Shown piece after piece: positions 48,101-50,105 of a stretch of DNA of 64,000 nt. Made by a program: the position numbers and the translations under genes. The stretch lies in contig CM017556.1 in the NCBI GenBank assembly GCA_007844125.1, positions 17,848,017-17,912,016 of the forward strand, read 5' to 3'. The DNA is from Sinonovacula constricta (taxonomy: Eukaryota > Mollusca > Bivalvia > Cardiida > Solecurtidae). How positions within the stretch are numbered: position 1 is the first letter of the stretch; every line of letters starts with the position of its first letter. Below the pieces are notes generated by a model. The model had not been told where the DNA came from and did no database searches. It saw nothing but the letters and a program-made list of their open reading frames with translations.

Positions 48101-50105
48101 CATGTAACGAGTGCGTGGTACAAGTCGACCTTGTATCGCTGTCCACCTATGGGCCTCTGCTTGTCTACGTGTAAATACGGCTCTTCACTGGCCTAAACAT
48201 GGCTCTTCACTGGCCTAAATACGGCTACAAATGACAAATGATGTCAATTTACTTCTCAAAATCAAATATTTAGTGTGTTTCTATATAACATACAACACCT
48301 TTACCATATAACACGTGTTCCTACATAACAATTATACAATGTCCCATGTGTTTCTTCATATCACTTAGACCATATTGATCATTTTGCATCATATTAGTGC
48401 ATCTATGACATAGTAATGGTATATAAACCAATGGTATAATACCATCGTACTTGAACCATATGTCTGCTCTATGGTTTTACATAAGTGCATTTAAACAGTG
48501 CATAAGTCTCCCTCAACTATAAAACCAAACCTATTGTCAAACCTTCAACTTTACGTTTACCATTCTAGTGAAGTATCGAAATATTTATCCCATTTAGATT
48601 TAACCGAAAATAAATATGGCTTTCAAATCTTAATACATATTCCTAACATTATCATATAAACTTAGACTTAGAACCCTCGGCCTACGAAACATTAAAATGC
48701 TTTCAAAAATTGCCGATATTTCTAATGATCTTACACTTGTTTCCTTCAAAAAAACAATTTAACGATCTACTAAATAAAATTACGCTGGCGACAATTAGAT
48801 GTAAAAGTTGCCTATATTAAATGACTGTACACTTGTTTTCTTCAAGAAAACAATACAACAATCTTACTAAATAATTAATTTAACAACAATTAATTCTGTA
48901 AAATGAAAAACTGCTTAAAACAAAAATGCGAAAAATAAAAAGTACTTACACATATTCCGTAGTGTTATGGTACAGCATCATCAACGTTCCTTATCTACGC
49001 ATCTCGATAACTGACACCAACACTTGGAGCGTACAGGTATTTATACTAATAGACAGCCCCGTAGCCTGACTTAATTCAAGAAACCCGAGAATTTGTAACC
49101 CGTGATTCCTCAGACTTCTCGTGAAAAACCAATTGCATACACCTTTAGTACGCCTCACCTTTTTAAGATAAAAAAGGCCTAACGTAAATAAACTATGGGT
49201 TAACCTTTCAAGACCCTTTCAAAATGAATAAAAAACACTCTTTTCATGTAATTATAAAAAAAACATAATTAGAACCTCTAAAAACCCTTTACACAACAAA
49301 AGGCAACAAAATAACCCTAAGGTTATCCCTATTTTACTAAAACCGAACTCTACAGTATCGCTCTTTTCTACGCGACATTAGCCTCGTACACAAAATCACT
49401 ATATAAAATAAGGCCACGACTATGTTATTTTGTGACAATTTTTATATGCACAGTTTAAGATATCTAATTCTGAATTGCTGATACATAGGTTTTTTTTATC
49501 AGATTGCCTATTAACTCTGTACCTGACTGTCAAAACATTGGACTTATTTAACGCTAGTATTTAATTTGAATAGTATGCTTAAATTCTAACAATGCTTCAA
49601 CTGTAAACAAAGACTTCTTTTTGTGAACCATTTCAGTTTTAAAAAATTATGGGATGCTCAGTATGTAGACATTGAACAAATAGTTTGCAACATGTACTGT
49701 AGGAAGGCATTTACAGATATCTTAAGTCATATTTTAAATCTGAGACTGATAAACTCTAATGGCCGAGGCCTAGGCAAACTATAGATGCACATCAGCTACT
49801 TCCCGCTTGGAGCTGTCTGATCACTTTCTGCACTATTCGCTTCTGTTTTGCTAGGAAAAAGTATTGTGACCTTTACATGTTTTTCTATGTTTATAAACAT
49901 ACCAAGATGTTGAACAATAAGGAGTTGTTTCTTATCATTACAGTTGCCCACGGATGTCACGGATGATTTGACAGGTGCCAGTGAAACCATTACCATAACA
50001 GACGCAGCAGAAACTGAAACCGCTCGGGAACATGAATCATTGGTCAACGTCACTACAATGCCCACATCATACCATGATGATAGTGATGAAGACTTACTGG
50101 CATAG
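92..50105 (+). CDS. IGF2R: Cation-independent mannose-6-phosphate receptor, C-terminal part (join of 37 exons)
   Basis: Type I receptor of Golgi and endosomes that carries Man-6-P-tagged acid hydrolases to lysosomes (family knowledge). The joined exons keep one open frame of about 1,990 codons, and 5,974 nt minus one split base divides exactly by three. The protein shows 13 MRH repeats, the first incomplete. Each has the pattern Cys, YDLSPL-like, INVC, [A/V]CQ, GDxC, RxTxIxFxC, ExxxCxYxFxW, TxxAC. A Gly/Ser stalk, a transmembrane helix followed by HREERR, and a tail ending SDEDLLA come after. Counting back from repeat 15 gives repeats 3 to 15. Vertebrate IGF2R has 15 repeats, so the signal peptide, repeats 1-2 and the start of 3 lie upstream of the window. 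Introns range from 144 bp to 8.9 kb. Identity is secure from architecture and tail; ligand details are inference. Confidence 0.96.
178..435 (+). repeat. 51-bp tandem array made of the exon 92-198 end plus its 5' splice site
   Basis: Five copies start at 178, 230, 280, 331 and 383. Each repeats the exon end TCATCTGCAACxTxAGTGCAG followed by a donor-like GTATGC or GTGTGC (the last has GC). The first copy is the real exon end; the other four lie in the intron. Confidence 0.93.
199..1105 (+). other. Intron with donor array, otherwise featureless
   Basis: After the array ending near 435 the intron is AT-rich and shows no gene or recognisable element. Confidence 0.7.
1106..1270 (+). CDS. IGF2R: IGF2R exon: end of repeat 3, start of repeat 4
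   Basis: Acceptor TTTCCTCCAG, donor ACAG|GTATGT, phase 1 to 1. SERNCSYFFNWETKYAC gives the pocket Glu and Tyr of repeat 3; their 5-residue spacing matches the Glu-Tyr spacing known for human domain 3. Repeat 4 begins with RACRVNVDGKRYDLSGL. Three of the four pocket residues of repeat 3 are therefore seen in the window. Confidence 0.94.
1649..1780 (+). CDS. IGF2R: IGF2R exon: repeat 4, INVC segment
   Basis: Acceptor CAATGTTTCAG, donor AAAG|GTACAC, phase 1 to 1. It encodes FYFINVC and a Cys pair ending SAICYKG. The residue after the second Cys is Tyr where binding repeats have Gln, so repeat 4 lacks the first pocket residue. Confidence 0.93.
1781..2309 (+). other. Intron without recognisable features
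   Basis: No repeat, element or coding frame seen; the same is true of introns 1271-1648 and 2742-3162. Confidence 0.65.
2310..2459 (+). CDS. IGF2R: IGF2R exon: repeat 4, GDxC and FYC strands
   Basis: Acceptor TTATTTTCAG, donor CCTG|GTAGGT, phase 1 to 1. It encodes IQITYTNGDSC and SSTISFYC; the pocket Arg position is Ile, so repeat 4 does not look like a sugar binder. A second, stronger donor GTAAGT lies 6 nt downstream at 2466 and would add two codons in frame. Confidence 0.92.
2604..2741 (+). CDS. IGF2R: IGF2R exon: end of repeat 4, start of repeat 5
   Basis: Acceptor TCTCTGTGCAG, donor TGCAG|GTAGAG, phase 1 to 1. It encodes DDRCNYIFQWHTAAAC closing repeat 4, with Asp where the pocket Glu would be. 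NCKVYDSDAG opens repeat 5. Confidence 0.92.
3163..3349 (+). CDS. IGF2R: IGF2R exon: repeat 5, YDLSPL to VCQ
   Basis: Acceptor TTTTGCTGCAG, donor CTTGG|GTAGGT, phase 1 to 2. It encodes FNFDLSPLTKQ, YLLNVC and PGVCQIPKGGG. The VCQ motif supplies the pocket Gln of repeat 5. Without splicing the frame would stop at once at the TAG inside the donor, which fixes the exon end. Confidence 0.94.
3350..4401 (+). other. Intron without recognisable features
   Basis: About 1 kb of AT-rich sequence; nothing supported by coding or repeat structure. Confidence 0.65.
4402..4695 (+). CDS. IGF2R: IGF2R exon: rest of repeat 5, start of repeat 6
   Basis: Acceptor CTGCCATTTCAG, donor TCTGG|GTAAGT, phase 2 to 2. 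It holds most of repeat 5: INLTYSGGSSYND, PRKTEITFLC (pocket Arg present), TEVASDHYYGFEW and YAC. Both Cys of one conserved pair are replaced: Tyr in GGSSYND and His in DHYYGFEW. A Glu and Tyr are there but two residues further apart than in repeat 3. Human domain 5 is a known weak Man-6-P site, so this repeat may also bind. Confidence 0.95.
4881..5037 (+). CDS. IGF2R: IGF2R exon: repeat 6, INVC segment
   Basis: Acceptor CTTTTTCCCAG, donor ATCAG|GTAAGA, phase 2 to 0. It encodes YYINVCRAL and FASVCRTK; Arg replaces the pocket Gln, so repeat 6 is predicted non-binding. Confidence 0.93.
5038..6754 (+). other. Long intron without recognisable features
   Basis: About 1.7 kb of AT-rich intron. No terminal repeats, arrays or exons matching the MRH pattern. 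Confidence 0.65.
6755..6919 (+). CDS. IGF2R: IGF2R exon: repeat 6, NTC and FIC strands
   Basis: Acceptor AATGTTTCCAG, donor GCTGTG|GTATGT, phase 0 to 0. It encodes LKLQYTSLNTC and YITNIHFIC; Tyr takes the pocket Arg position. A second AG six bases into the exon (6759-6760) is a tandem acceptor whose use would drop Glu-Gln and keep frame. Confidence 0.92.
7420..7635 (+). CDS. IGF2R: IGF2R exon: end of repeat 6, start of repeat 7
   Basis: Acceptor CATTTACATAG, donor TACAAG|GTAATA, phase 0 to 0. It encodes GPCEYTILWNTVHAC closing repeat 6, with no pocket Glu, and TCTLKDPSSGYVFNLRPL opening repeat 7. Confidence 0.93.
7782..9007 (+). mobile_element. Non-autonomous DNA transposon with TTTGCGGAATA inverted ends
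   Basis: Ends are imperfect inverted repeats: CCGTATTTTGCGGAATATAG on the left, and TCGTGCTTTGCGGAATACAA read from the right on the minus strand. TA flanks both ends (7780-7781, 9008-9009). Subterminal direct repeats with GGGAATATTCC and TTAACAAAATTT or TTGACAAAATTT sit near both ends. An internal direct duplication at about 7994-8105 and 8130-8240 shares CAGCATACTGGGGTCAGAAT. No transposase frame is seen. Family unassigned. Confidence 0.75.
9334..9511 (+). CDS. IGF2R: IGF2R exon: repeat 7, INIC to MTITYDG
   Basis: Acceptor CCTGTTTCTAG, donor AATG|GTGGGT, phase 0 to 1. It encodes INICGAV, AAVCQVNK (pocket Gln present) and MTITYDGARMDNG. The Cys normally found in GDxC is missing. The 1.7-kb intron before it holds a transposon relic. 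Confidence 0.93.
9740..10033 (+). CDS. IGF2R: IGF2R exon: end of repeat 7, first half of repeat 8
   Basis: Acceptor TTTATTTCAG, donor CCTG|GTATGA, phase 1 to 1. It encodes VQINFQC, then GNTYMFDFLTSLTC. Asn replaces the Cys of NCxYxFxW, the same Cys pair lost in repeat 5, and Phe replaces Trp. An Arg is nine rather than eight residues before the FQC Cys. Repeat 8 follows with YNLGSL and YYINVCRPV. Confidence 0.94.
10034..10450 (+). other. Intron without recognisable features
   Basis: AT-rich; nothing seen. The intron 10984-11647 likewise holds only a G-rich run (GGGGGAGGGG-like) near 11010-11040. Confidence 0.6.
10451..10644 (+). CDS. IGF2R: IGF2R exon: repeat 8, CQ and Arg strands
   Basis: Acceptor GCATTTAAAG, donor ATAGAG|GTAATT, phase 1 to 0. 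It encodes GGCQVAA (pocket Gln), LTITYRNGDVC and HRSTRIIFYC (pocket Arg at -8 from Cys). With Glu and Tyr from the next exon, repeat 8 has the complete Man-6-P-type quartet. Confidence 0.94.
10903..10983 (+). CDS. IGF2R: IGF2R exon: end of repeat 8
   Basis: Acceptor TATATTTTCAG, donor TACAG|GTGGAC, phase 0 to 0, only 81 nt. ESANCEYVFNWRTPAAC holds the pocket Glu and Tyr at the 6-residue spacing seen in human domain 9. Confidence 0.92.
11648..11876 (+). CDS. IGF2R: IGF2R exon: first half of repeat 9
   Basis: Acceptor ACTATTTCCAG, donor TGCAG|GTACAG, phase 0 to 1. It encodes SNCKVIEP, YEFDLNPLKK, YFINVCGPL and VGACQTKP, which supplies the pocket Gln of repeat 9. Confidence 0.94.
12258..13523 (-). 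mobile_element. Tigger/pogo-type DNA transposon relic
   Basis: Inverted ends CAGTCAAACCTG on the left and GAGTCAAACCTG read from the right, flanked by TA (12256-12257 and 13524-13525), the target site of Tc1/mariner-pogo elements. The minus strand keeps an open frame for the N-terminal CENP-B-like DNA-binding helix-turn-helix. The catalytic part is missing, so this is an internally deleted copy. Confidence 0.85.
12787..13011 (-). pseudogene. Tigger transposase N-terminal fragment (CENP-B-type HTH)
   Basis: A 74-codon frame containing MSKRTCLTLEDRVQVVKLLD and later SELGVKKRRFRTLQKRKCKI, the start of a pogo/Tigger transposase. It stops before any DDE catalytic domain, and only about 530 bp of element remain downstream. 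It cannot encode an active transposase. Confidence 0.8.
13866..14006 (+). CDS. IGF2R: IGF2R exon: repeat 9, Arg strand
   Basis: Acceptor CTCAATTCCAG, donor CAGAAG|GTGCGA, phase 1 to 1. It encodes GELTLTYSGGKEKC and ERKTIIKFVC with the pocket Arg at -8. Gln to Arg is 44 residues, close to the 42-43 known in human domains 3 and 9. Confidence 0.94.
14498..14722 (+). CDS. IGF2R: IGF2R exon: end of repeat 9, start of repeat 10
   Basis: Acceptor CTTAACCAG, donor AAAAG|GTAGGG, phase 1 to 1. EESFNCQYVFEWATRHAC gives the pocket Glu and Tyr, completing the quartet in repeat 9, the main high-affinity site in mammals. Repeat 10 then opens with GSCFVQNGDDLYDLSSL and YVINVCRSL. Confidence 0.94.
14881..15005 (-). 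repeat. Interspersed repeat with TCTGATC-GGATCT core
   Basis: In reverse orientation this stretch resembles segments near 20470, 32620, 42600 and 49745 that share a TCTGATCAGGATCTGCACT-like core. Family unknown. Confidence 0.4.
15010..16230 (+). other. Intron stretch without clear features
   Basis: AT-rich; a short CA run near 16077-16088. A 128-codon minus frame here shows no domain-like pattern and is probably chance. Confidence 0.5.
16240..16383 (+). repeat. SINE-related fragment
   Basis: Contains a B-box-like GGGTTCATATCCC and the SINE 3' phrases TTTAGCTGACC and GTGGTTCGACCCAG, matching the order in the copies at 18443 and 43707, but diverged. Confidence 0.5.
16392..17913 (+). mobile_element. 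Non-autonomous hAT-type transposon with 8-bp target duplication
   Basis: The left end TAAGGATGTAAATAAA and the right end read backwards, TAGGGATGTTAATGAA, are inverted repeats. Both flanks are the identical 8-mer CTTTTAAG (16384-16391 and 17914-17921), the classic hAT footprint. About 1.5 kb without any transposase-like frame, so mobilised in trans if at all. Confidence 0.88.
18055..18135 (+). repeat. 22-bp tandem array of a 3' splice site (4 copies)
   Basis: Unit TTATGTTTTAGATGCTACAA; AG dinucleotides at 18063, 18085, 18107 and 18129. The last is the functional acceptor of the exon at 18131. Confidence 0.92.
18131..18200 (+). CDS. IGF2R: IGF2R exon: repeat 10, AACMVD segment
   Basis: Acceptor TTATGTTTTAG, donor GATAG|GTGAGT, phase 1 to 2, 70 nt. 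It encodes CPYNAAACMVDLTK; Met replaces the pocket Gln. The acceptor and first exon bases exist in four tandem 22-bp copies, and only this last AG keeps the frame open. Confidence 0.9.
18443..18657 (+). mobile_element. tRNA-derived SINE
   Basis: A-box-like TGGTGTATTGGTAGTCG and B-box-like GGGTTCTAGTCCC in the head, a conserved body (CTGACTGCTTAGCCTC, GGCTGACCTG, GTGGTTCTACCCAG), and a CATAAACAAAACAAAC tail. The same order recurs at 43707 and 55020. Confidence 0.7.
18706..18853 (+). CDS. IGF2R: IGF2R exon: repeat 10, GDIC and FKC strands
   Basis: Acceptor CTGACCACAG, donor GCCAGG|GTAAGG, phase 2 to 0. It encodes LLLVYNNGDIC and KMTTRIVFKC; Met takes the pocket Arg position, so repeat 10 is predicted non-binding. 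It starts about 50 bp after a tRNA-type SINE. Confidence 0.93.
19030..20095 (+). repeat. 65-bp minisatellite, about 16 copies
   Basis: Unit contains CATAATGTGTCTCACCTCAG, TCATTTCACCTCCTGG and CATGCCTCTCCCCAG at a steady 65-bp step. It lies in the intron after the exon ending at 18853. A stretch before it (18945-19030) has a B-box-like GGGTTTGAGTC and may be a SINE head. Confidence 0.93.
20468..20580 (+). repeat. Interspersed repeat with TCTGATCAGGAT core
   Basis: Shares CAGTCTGATCAGGATTTACA and a downstream CCTTTGCATG block with the copy at 42555-42720. Confidence 0.5.
20654..20810 (+). CDS. IGF2R: IGF2R exon: end of repeat 10, start of repeat 11
   Basis: Acceptor CTATTATGCAAG, donor TCAG|GTAAAT, phase 0 to 1. 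AGPCDHRFIWSSADAC closes repeat 10, with neither pocket Glu nor Tyr. A Pro/Ser-rich linker and TSCVVTNIESG open repeat 11. Confidence 0.91.
21419..21559 (+). CDS. IGF2R: IGF2R exon: repeat 11, FDLSSL to FNIC
   Basis: Acceptor TCTATTGAAG, donor GTTG|GTTAGT (weak), phase 1 to 1. It encodes TQFDLSSLTLK, IEFNICAPV and SSCVTAGPYVG. The next intron is 4.3 kb and mostly a 37-bp tandem array. Confidence 0.92.
21590..21935 (-). mobile_element. tRNA-like SINE, second family, minus strand
   Basis: Its reverse complement aligns along its length with 37960-38280: CCGGGTTCCATC (B-box region), GACATACCAAAGTC, AATGGTAGTGGTA, AATATAAGGGTAGTTCCA, GTCAGGATAATA, AAGGCAGCACT. Two copies on opposite strands in one gene. 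Confidence 0.72.
21945..25020 (+). repeat. 37-bp minisatellite, about 83 copies, 3.1 kb
   Basis: Unit built from CTATCCCATCCAGCCCTTAG and GTGGATGTAGTATAGAC. Copies differ at a few positions (GTGTAGACC, TTTAGAACT, TATAGATCT), and the same combinations recur in blocks, as in higher-order repeats. The array fills most of the intron 21560-25865; 25021-25865 shows nothing else. Confidence 0.97.
25866..26128 (+). CDS. IGF2R: IGF2R exon: rest of repeat 11, full pocket quartet
   Basis: Acceptor AATTATTAACAG, donor CAGCAG|GTAGGG, phase 1 to 0. It encodes GSCQSEVAG (Gln), GGDRC, ERNTIVTFVC (Arg at -8) and ETEDCTYYISWHTDLVC (Glu and Tyr 6 apart). Repeat 11 of mammals is the IGF-II site and is not known as a Man-6-P site; here the sugar-pocket residues are all in place. 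Confidence 0.94.
26754..26960 (+). CDS. IGF2R: IGF2R exon: first half of repeat 12
   Basis: Acceptor TTTAATTCACAG, donor CATACA|GTGAGT, phase 0 to 0. It encodes TKCTVATDDYHTLDLSPL, YLSVCKPL and GACLIKP; Leu replaces the pocket Gln. Confidence 0.93.
27385..27700 (+). repeat. 33-bp degenerate tandem repeat
   Basis: Unit close to TTTCCTTTTAAGAATGGAAG plus CACTGTAAACATA, best kept at 27585-27690. The period is a multiple of three and makes a chance open frame. Confidence 0.8.
28147..28296 (+). CDS. IGF2R: IGF2R exon: repeat 12, GSQC and FSC strands
   Basis: Acceptor GATACTTTCTAG, donor ATCAAG|GTGAAA, phase 0 to 0. It encodes VTLVYTNGSQC and NFTTRIIFSC, with Phe at the pocket Arg position; predicted non-binding. 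Confidence 0.93.
28747..28917 (+). CDS. IGF2R: IGF2R exon: end of repeat 12, start of repeat 13
   Basis: Acceptor TTAACTTTCAG, donor AAGACC|GTAAGT, phase 0 to 0. KKMGCEFLFNWDTYVVC closes repeat 12, with Lys for Glu and Phe for Tyr. NKCGYSDSNTGDFLDLSML opens repeat 13. Confidence 0.93.
29011..29758 (+). mobile_element. Repeat element with 12-bp inverted ends (ATACCCCCACCA)
   Basis: Begins ATACCCCCACCA and ends TGGTGGGGGTAT, an exact inverted pair. A TCCGTCCGTCC tract lies near the start. Three internal tandem segments each hold AATGTTCACC and ATGTGCAGAACCCAT; two of them also hold AAGGTCAAGGTCAC. No protein frame. I know similar sequences as dispersed repeats of bivalve genomes, but this is from memory. 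Confidence 0.65.
29759..30994 (+). other. Intron remainder without recognisable features
   Basis: AT-rich; no exon, array or element seen. Confidence 0.6.
30995..31181 (+). CDS. IGF2R: IGF2R exon: middle of repeat 13
   Basis: Acceptor CTTGTTACACAG, phase 0 to 1. It encodes YNIRLC, SMVCRNDG and FKMTYALGDKC. The donor is the weak GTTAAA (CCAAA|GTTAAA); it is needed because the next bases bring a stop and the joined codon reads KCQNGST. No fibronectin type II insert lies between these strands, unlike repeat 13 of mammals. Confidence 0.9.
31768..32002 (+). CDS. IGF2R: IGF2R exon: end of repeat 13, start of repeat 14
   Basis: Acceptor TTCTCTCCCAG, donor AATGT|GTAAGT, phase 1 to 2. It encodes QSRILFKC, GIGCNILFLWETSIVC closing repeat 13, and NPCRIIIDRQLYDLSPLTR opening repeat 14. 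Confidence 0.94.
32620..32705 (+). repeat. Interspersed repeat with TCTGATCAGGATCTGCACT core
   Basis: GTGTCTGATCAGGATCTGCA followed by CTATTTGCTGAAG; matches 42600-42660 and 49800-49850. It sits 80 bp before a receptor exon. Confidence 0.55.
32786..32922 (+). CDS. IGF2R: IGF2R exon: repeat 14, LNVC segment
   Basis: Acceptor CTCTGTTTTAG, donor AAATA|GTAGGT, phase 2 to 1. It encodes YWLNVCAPL, NMAACRKSS and the linker to IHRN; Arg replaces the pocket Gln. Confidence 0.92.
33015..33165 (+). repeat. SINE-like fragment
   Basis: Contains GGGAGGGTCTTCTAGCTGTCC, resembling GGAAGGTCTTCTAGCTGACC of the SINE at 43707, but the head is lost. Confidence 0.35.
33798..33942 (+). CDS. IGF2R: IGF2R exon: repeat 14, ENAC and FLC strands
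   Basis: Acceptor TTACCCTGACAG, donor GAAAG|GTGAGT, phase 1 to 2. It encodes IVLEYQNGENAC and TRINFLCGETFDGPVFVE; the pocket Arg is missing. Confidence 0.91.
34020..34210 (+). repeat. 45-bp minisatellite, 4 copies
   Basis: Unit GGATATCAAGTGCATGCTGT then GGGCCGATATCCCAAGTGTC, about 80 bp after the exon ending at 33942. It does not include the splice site. Confidence 0.93.
35001..35195 (+). repeat. 64-bp tandem array of a 3' splice site plus exon start (3 copies)
   Basis: Copies start at 35001, 35065 and 35129. Each has CATCAATCTTGTT-like pyrimidine sequence, TCTAG, then GAAAATGAAGAGCAGTGCCT. The AGs fall at 35029-35030, 35093-35094 and 35157-35158; only the third is the true acceptor. Confidence 0.94.
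35159..35227 (+). CDS. IGF2R: IGF2R exon: end of repeat 14
   Basis: Acceptor CTTTTCTAG, donor AAAAC|GTAAGT, phase 2 to 2, 69 nt. It encodes SENEEQCLFEFNWKTKLAC. Two upstream 64-bp copies repeat its acceptor and about the first 36 exon bases; both lead to TGA in this frame. Confidence 0.92.
35433..35516 (+). CDS. IGF2R: IGF2R exon: start of repeat 15
   Basis: Acceptor TCTGTTTCCAG, donor AAAAT|GTAAGT, phase 2 to 2. It encodes LTVTNGIVQDKHTGGVFDLTSIF. The Cys that precedes the YDLSPL-like motif in the other repeats is missing. Confidence 0.91.
36159..37004 (+). mobile_element. Non-autonomous DNA transposon with CTTACTCACTTATAAGA inverted ends
   Basis: Left CCGTTCTTACTCACTTATAA and right, read on the minus strand, CCGTACTTACTCACTTATAA are near-perfect inverted repeats flanked by TA (36157-36158, 37005-37006). 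Several subterminal CTTATAAGACGA motifs. No transposase frame. Starts TA-CCGT like the element at 7782. Confidence 0.82.
37175..37329 (+). CDS. IGF2R: IGF2R exon: repeat 15, middle
   Basis: Acceptor TTTTATTGTATAG, donor TATG|GTGGGT, phase 2 to 1. It encodes NVFRVQLNG where other repeats have INVC, so that Cys is missing too, then SDCGAVCLVKG with Leu for the pocket Gln. Confidence 0.91.
37755..37858 (+). CDS. IGF2R: IGF2R exon: repeat 15, VKC and FDC strands
   Basis: Acceptor TTTGGTTACAG, donor AAAGAT|GTAAGT, phase 1 to 0. It encodes LKIHYNSSVKC and NVSSDIEFDC, without the pocket Arg. Confidence 0.92.
37960..38280 (+). mobile_element. tRNA-like SINE, second family, plus strand
   Basis: CCCGGGTTCGATCC gives a clear B-box. 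The body matches the reverse complement of 21590-21935, including AATATAAGGGTAGTTCCA and AAAGGCAGCACT. Confidence 0.75.
38928..39013 (+). CDS. IGF2R: IGF2R exon: end of repeat 15
   Basis: Acceptor TAACCCCATCAG, donor TCTGT|GTAAGT, phase 0 to 2. YSSSNCFYVFSWKTPLAC closes the last lectin-like repeat. There is no pocket Glu, so repeat 15 lacks Gln, Arg and Glu. Confidence 0.93.
39100..39560 (+). repeat. Three degenerate tandem segments of about 140 bp
   Basis: Each segment runs from a TCTTCACC-like phrase through AGAATGTTTGTCTG or a variant and GAAATCTT to GTTTGTAACT, and ends near a CCTAG. The internal structure resembles that of the element at 29011. Confidence 0.6.
39771..39956 (+). CDS. IGF2R: IGF2R exon: stalk and transmembrane helix
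   Basis: Acceptor TATATTTTAG, donor AGAAG|GTAAGT, phase 2 to 2. A Gly/Ser/Asn-rich stalk of about 35 residues leads to a hydrophobic helix starting TIGTIVGVFLTAIVLCVL, then VVVFHREERR. The basic stop-transfer end resembles the KKERR of the mammalian receptor. Confidence 0.96.
40225..40395 (+). repeat. SINE-related 3' fragment
   Basis: GGTGGTTTTACCAAGATCTT and CACCAAAATAGCT follow the order of the SINE tails at 43707 and 62745. Confidence 0.45.
40952..41015 (+). CDS. IGF2R: IGF2R exon: membrane-proximal tail with YAQ of the tyrosine signal
   Basis: Acceptor CATTCTGTTCCAG, donor GCACAG|GTATGT, phase 2 to 0. It encodes VACLNVVKRLYGRRSGSEYA plus Gln. Joined to the Leu that begins the last exon it forms YAQL, a YxxPhi signal like YSKV of the mammalian tail. 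The exon end and donor seed a 75-bp tandem array in the next intron. Confidence 0.93.
41008..41875 (+). repeat. 75-bp tandem array seeded on a 5' splice site (12 donor copies)
   Basis: The donor GTATGT recurs at 41016, 41091, 41166, 41240 and then every 75 bp to 41765; the twelfth copy at 41840 reads GTATGTCATT. Most copies are preceded by TATGCACAG, the end of the exon at 41015, and followed by TCTTAAAACC and GGCCAATATGTATTG. Open frames on both strands come from the 75-bp period. Confidence 0.96.
41876..43706 (+). other. Intron stretch with interspersed repeat and a possible micro-exon
   Basis: AT-rich intron. A copy of the TCTGATC-core repeat lies at about 42555-42720, and a splice-flanked 15-nt segment at 43055-43069 is reported as a finding. 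Nothing else seen. Confidence 0.55.
42555..42720 (+). repeat. Interspersed repeat with TCTGATGAAGATCTGCACT core
   Basis: Core GCTGTCTGATGAAGATCTGC and downstream GACCTTTGCATGCAAG match the copies at 20468 and 32620. Confidence 0.5.
43707..43956 (+). mobile_element. tRNA-derived SINE, same family as 18443
   Basis: GACTTGTAACACCTCTGACT, GCTTAGCCTC, AAGGTCTTCTAGCTGACCTG, GGTTCTACCAAGA and a CATTTCATAAACAAAAAA tail, in the order of the copy at 18443. Head boxes are worn. Confidence 0.7.
44735..47025 (+). repeat. 19-bp AT-rich satellite-like array, about 2.3 kb
   Basis: Degenerate repeats of GACCAATATCATAGAATAT with variants GACCGATATC, GACTGACATC and GACAATATC (shorter by two). Roughly 115-120 units. 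It splits the large tail intron. Confidence 0.95.
47698..49437 (-). mobile_element. Solo LTR (minus orientation) with 5-bp target duplication
   Basis: Read on the minus strand the block starts TGTCACAAAATAAC and ends CCATTTTGTCACA, giving TG...CA ends in a near-inverted 11-mer. The flanks are ATTTT on both sides (47693-47697 and 49438-49442). A TATAAATA box lies on the minus strand at 49038-49045. No gag or pol frame inside, so a solo LTR of about 1.74 kb is the simplest reading. It includes a 46-bp tandem repeat at 47952-48066. Confidence 0.7.
47952..48066 (+). repeat. 46-bp tandem repeat, about 2.5 copies
   Basis: CTGTCCAATATGGTATCTGC then TCGTGCAGCTCACTCCAGCG, inside the LTR-like block. 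Confidence 0.9.
49745..49850 (+). repeat. Interspersed repeat with TCTGATCACTTTCTGCACTATT core
   Basis: GAGCTGTCTGATCACTTTCT matches the core of the copies at 32620 and 42555. It ends about 95 bp before the last receptor exon. Confidence 0.5.
49944..50105 (+). CDS. IGF2R: IGF2R last coding exon: tail with acidic dileucine signal
   Basis: Acceptor CTTATCATTACAG, phase 0, stop TAG at 50103-50105. It encodes 53 residues rich in Thr, Glu and Asp and ends SYHDDSDEDLLA. The DxxLL signal with an upstream Ser in an acidic run is the GGA-adaptor signal of the mammalian receptor (DDSDEDLL), with only the last residues differing. This is the clearest proof of gene identity. Confidence 0.97.
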   Translation: MPTDVTDDLTGASETITITDAAETETAREHESLVNVTTMPTSYHDDSDEDLLA

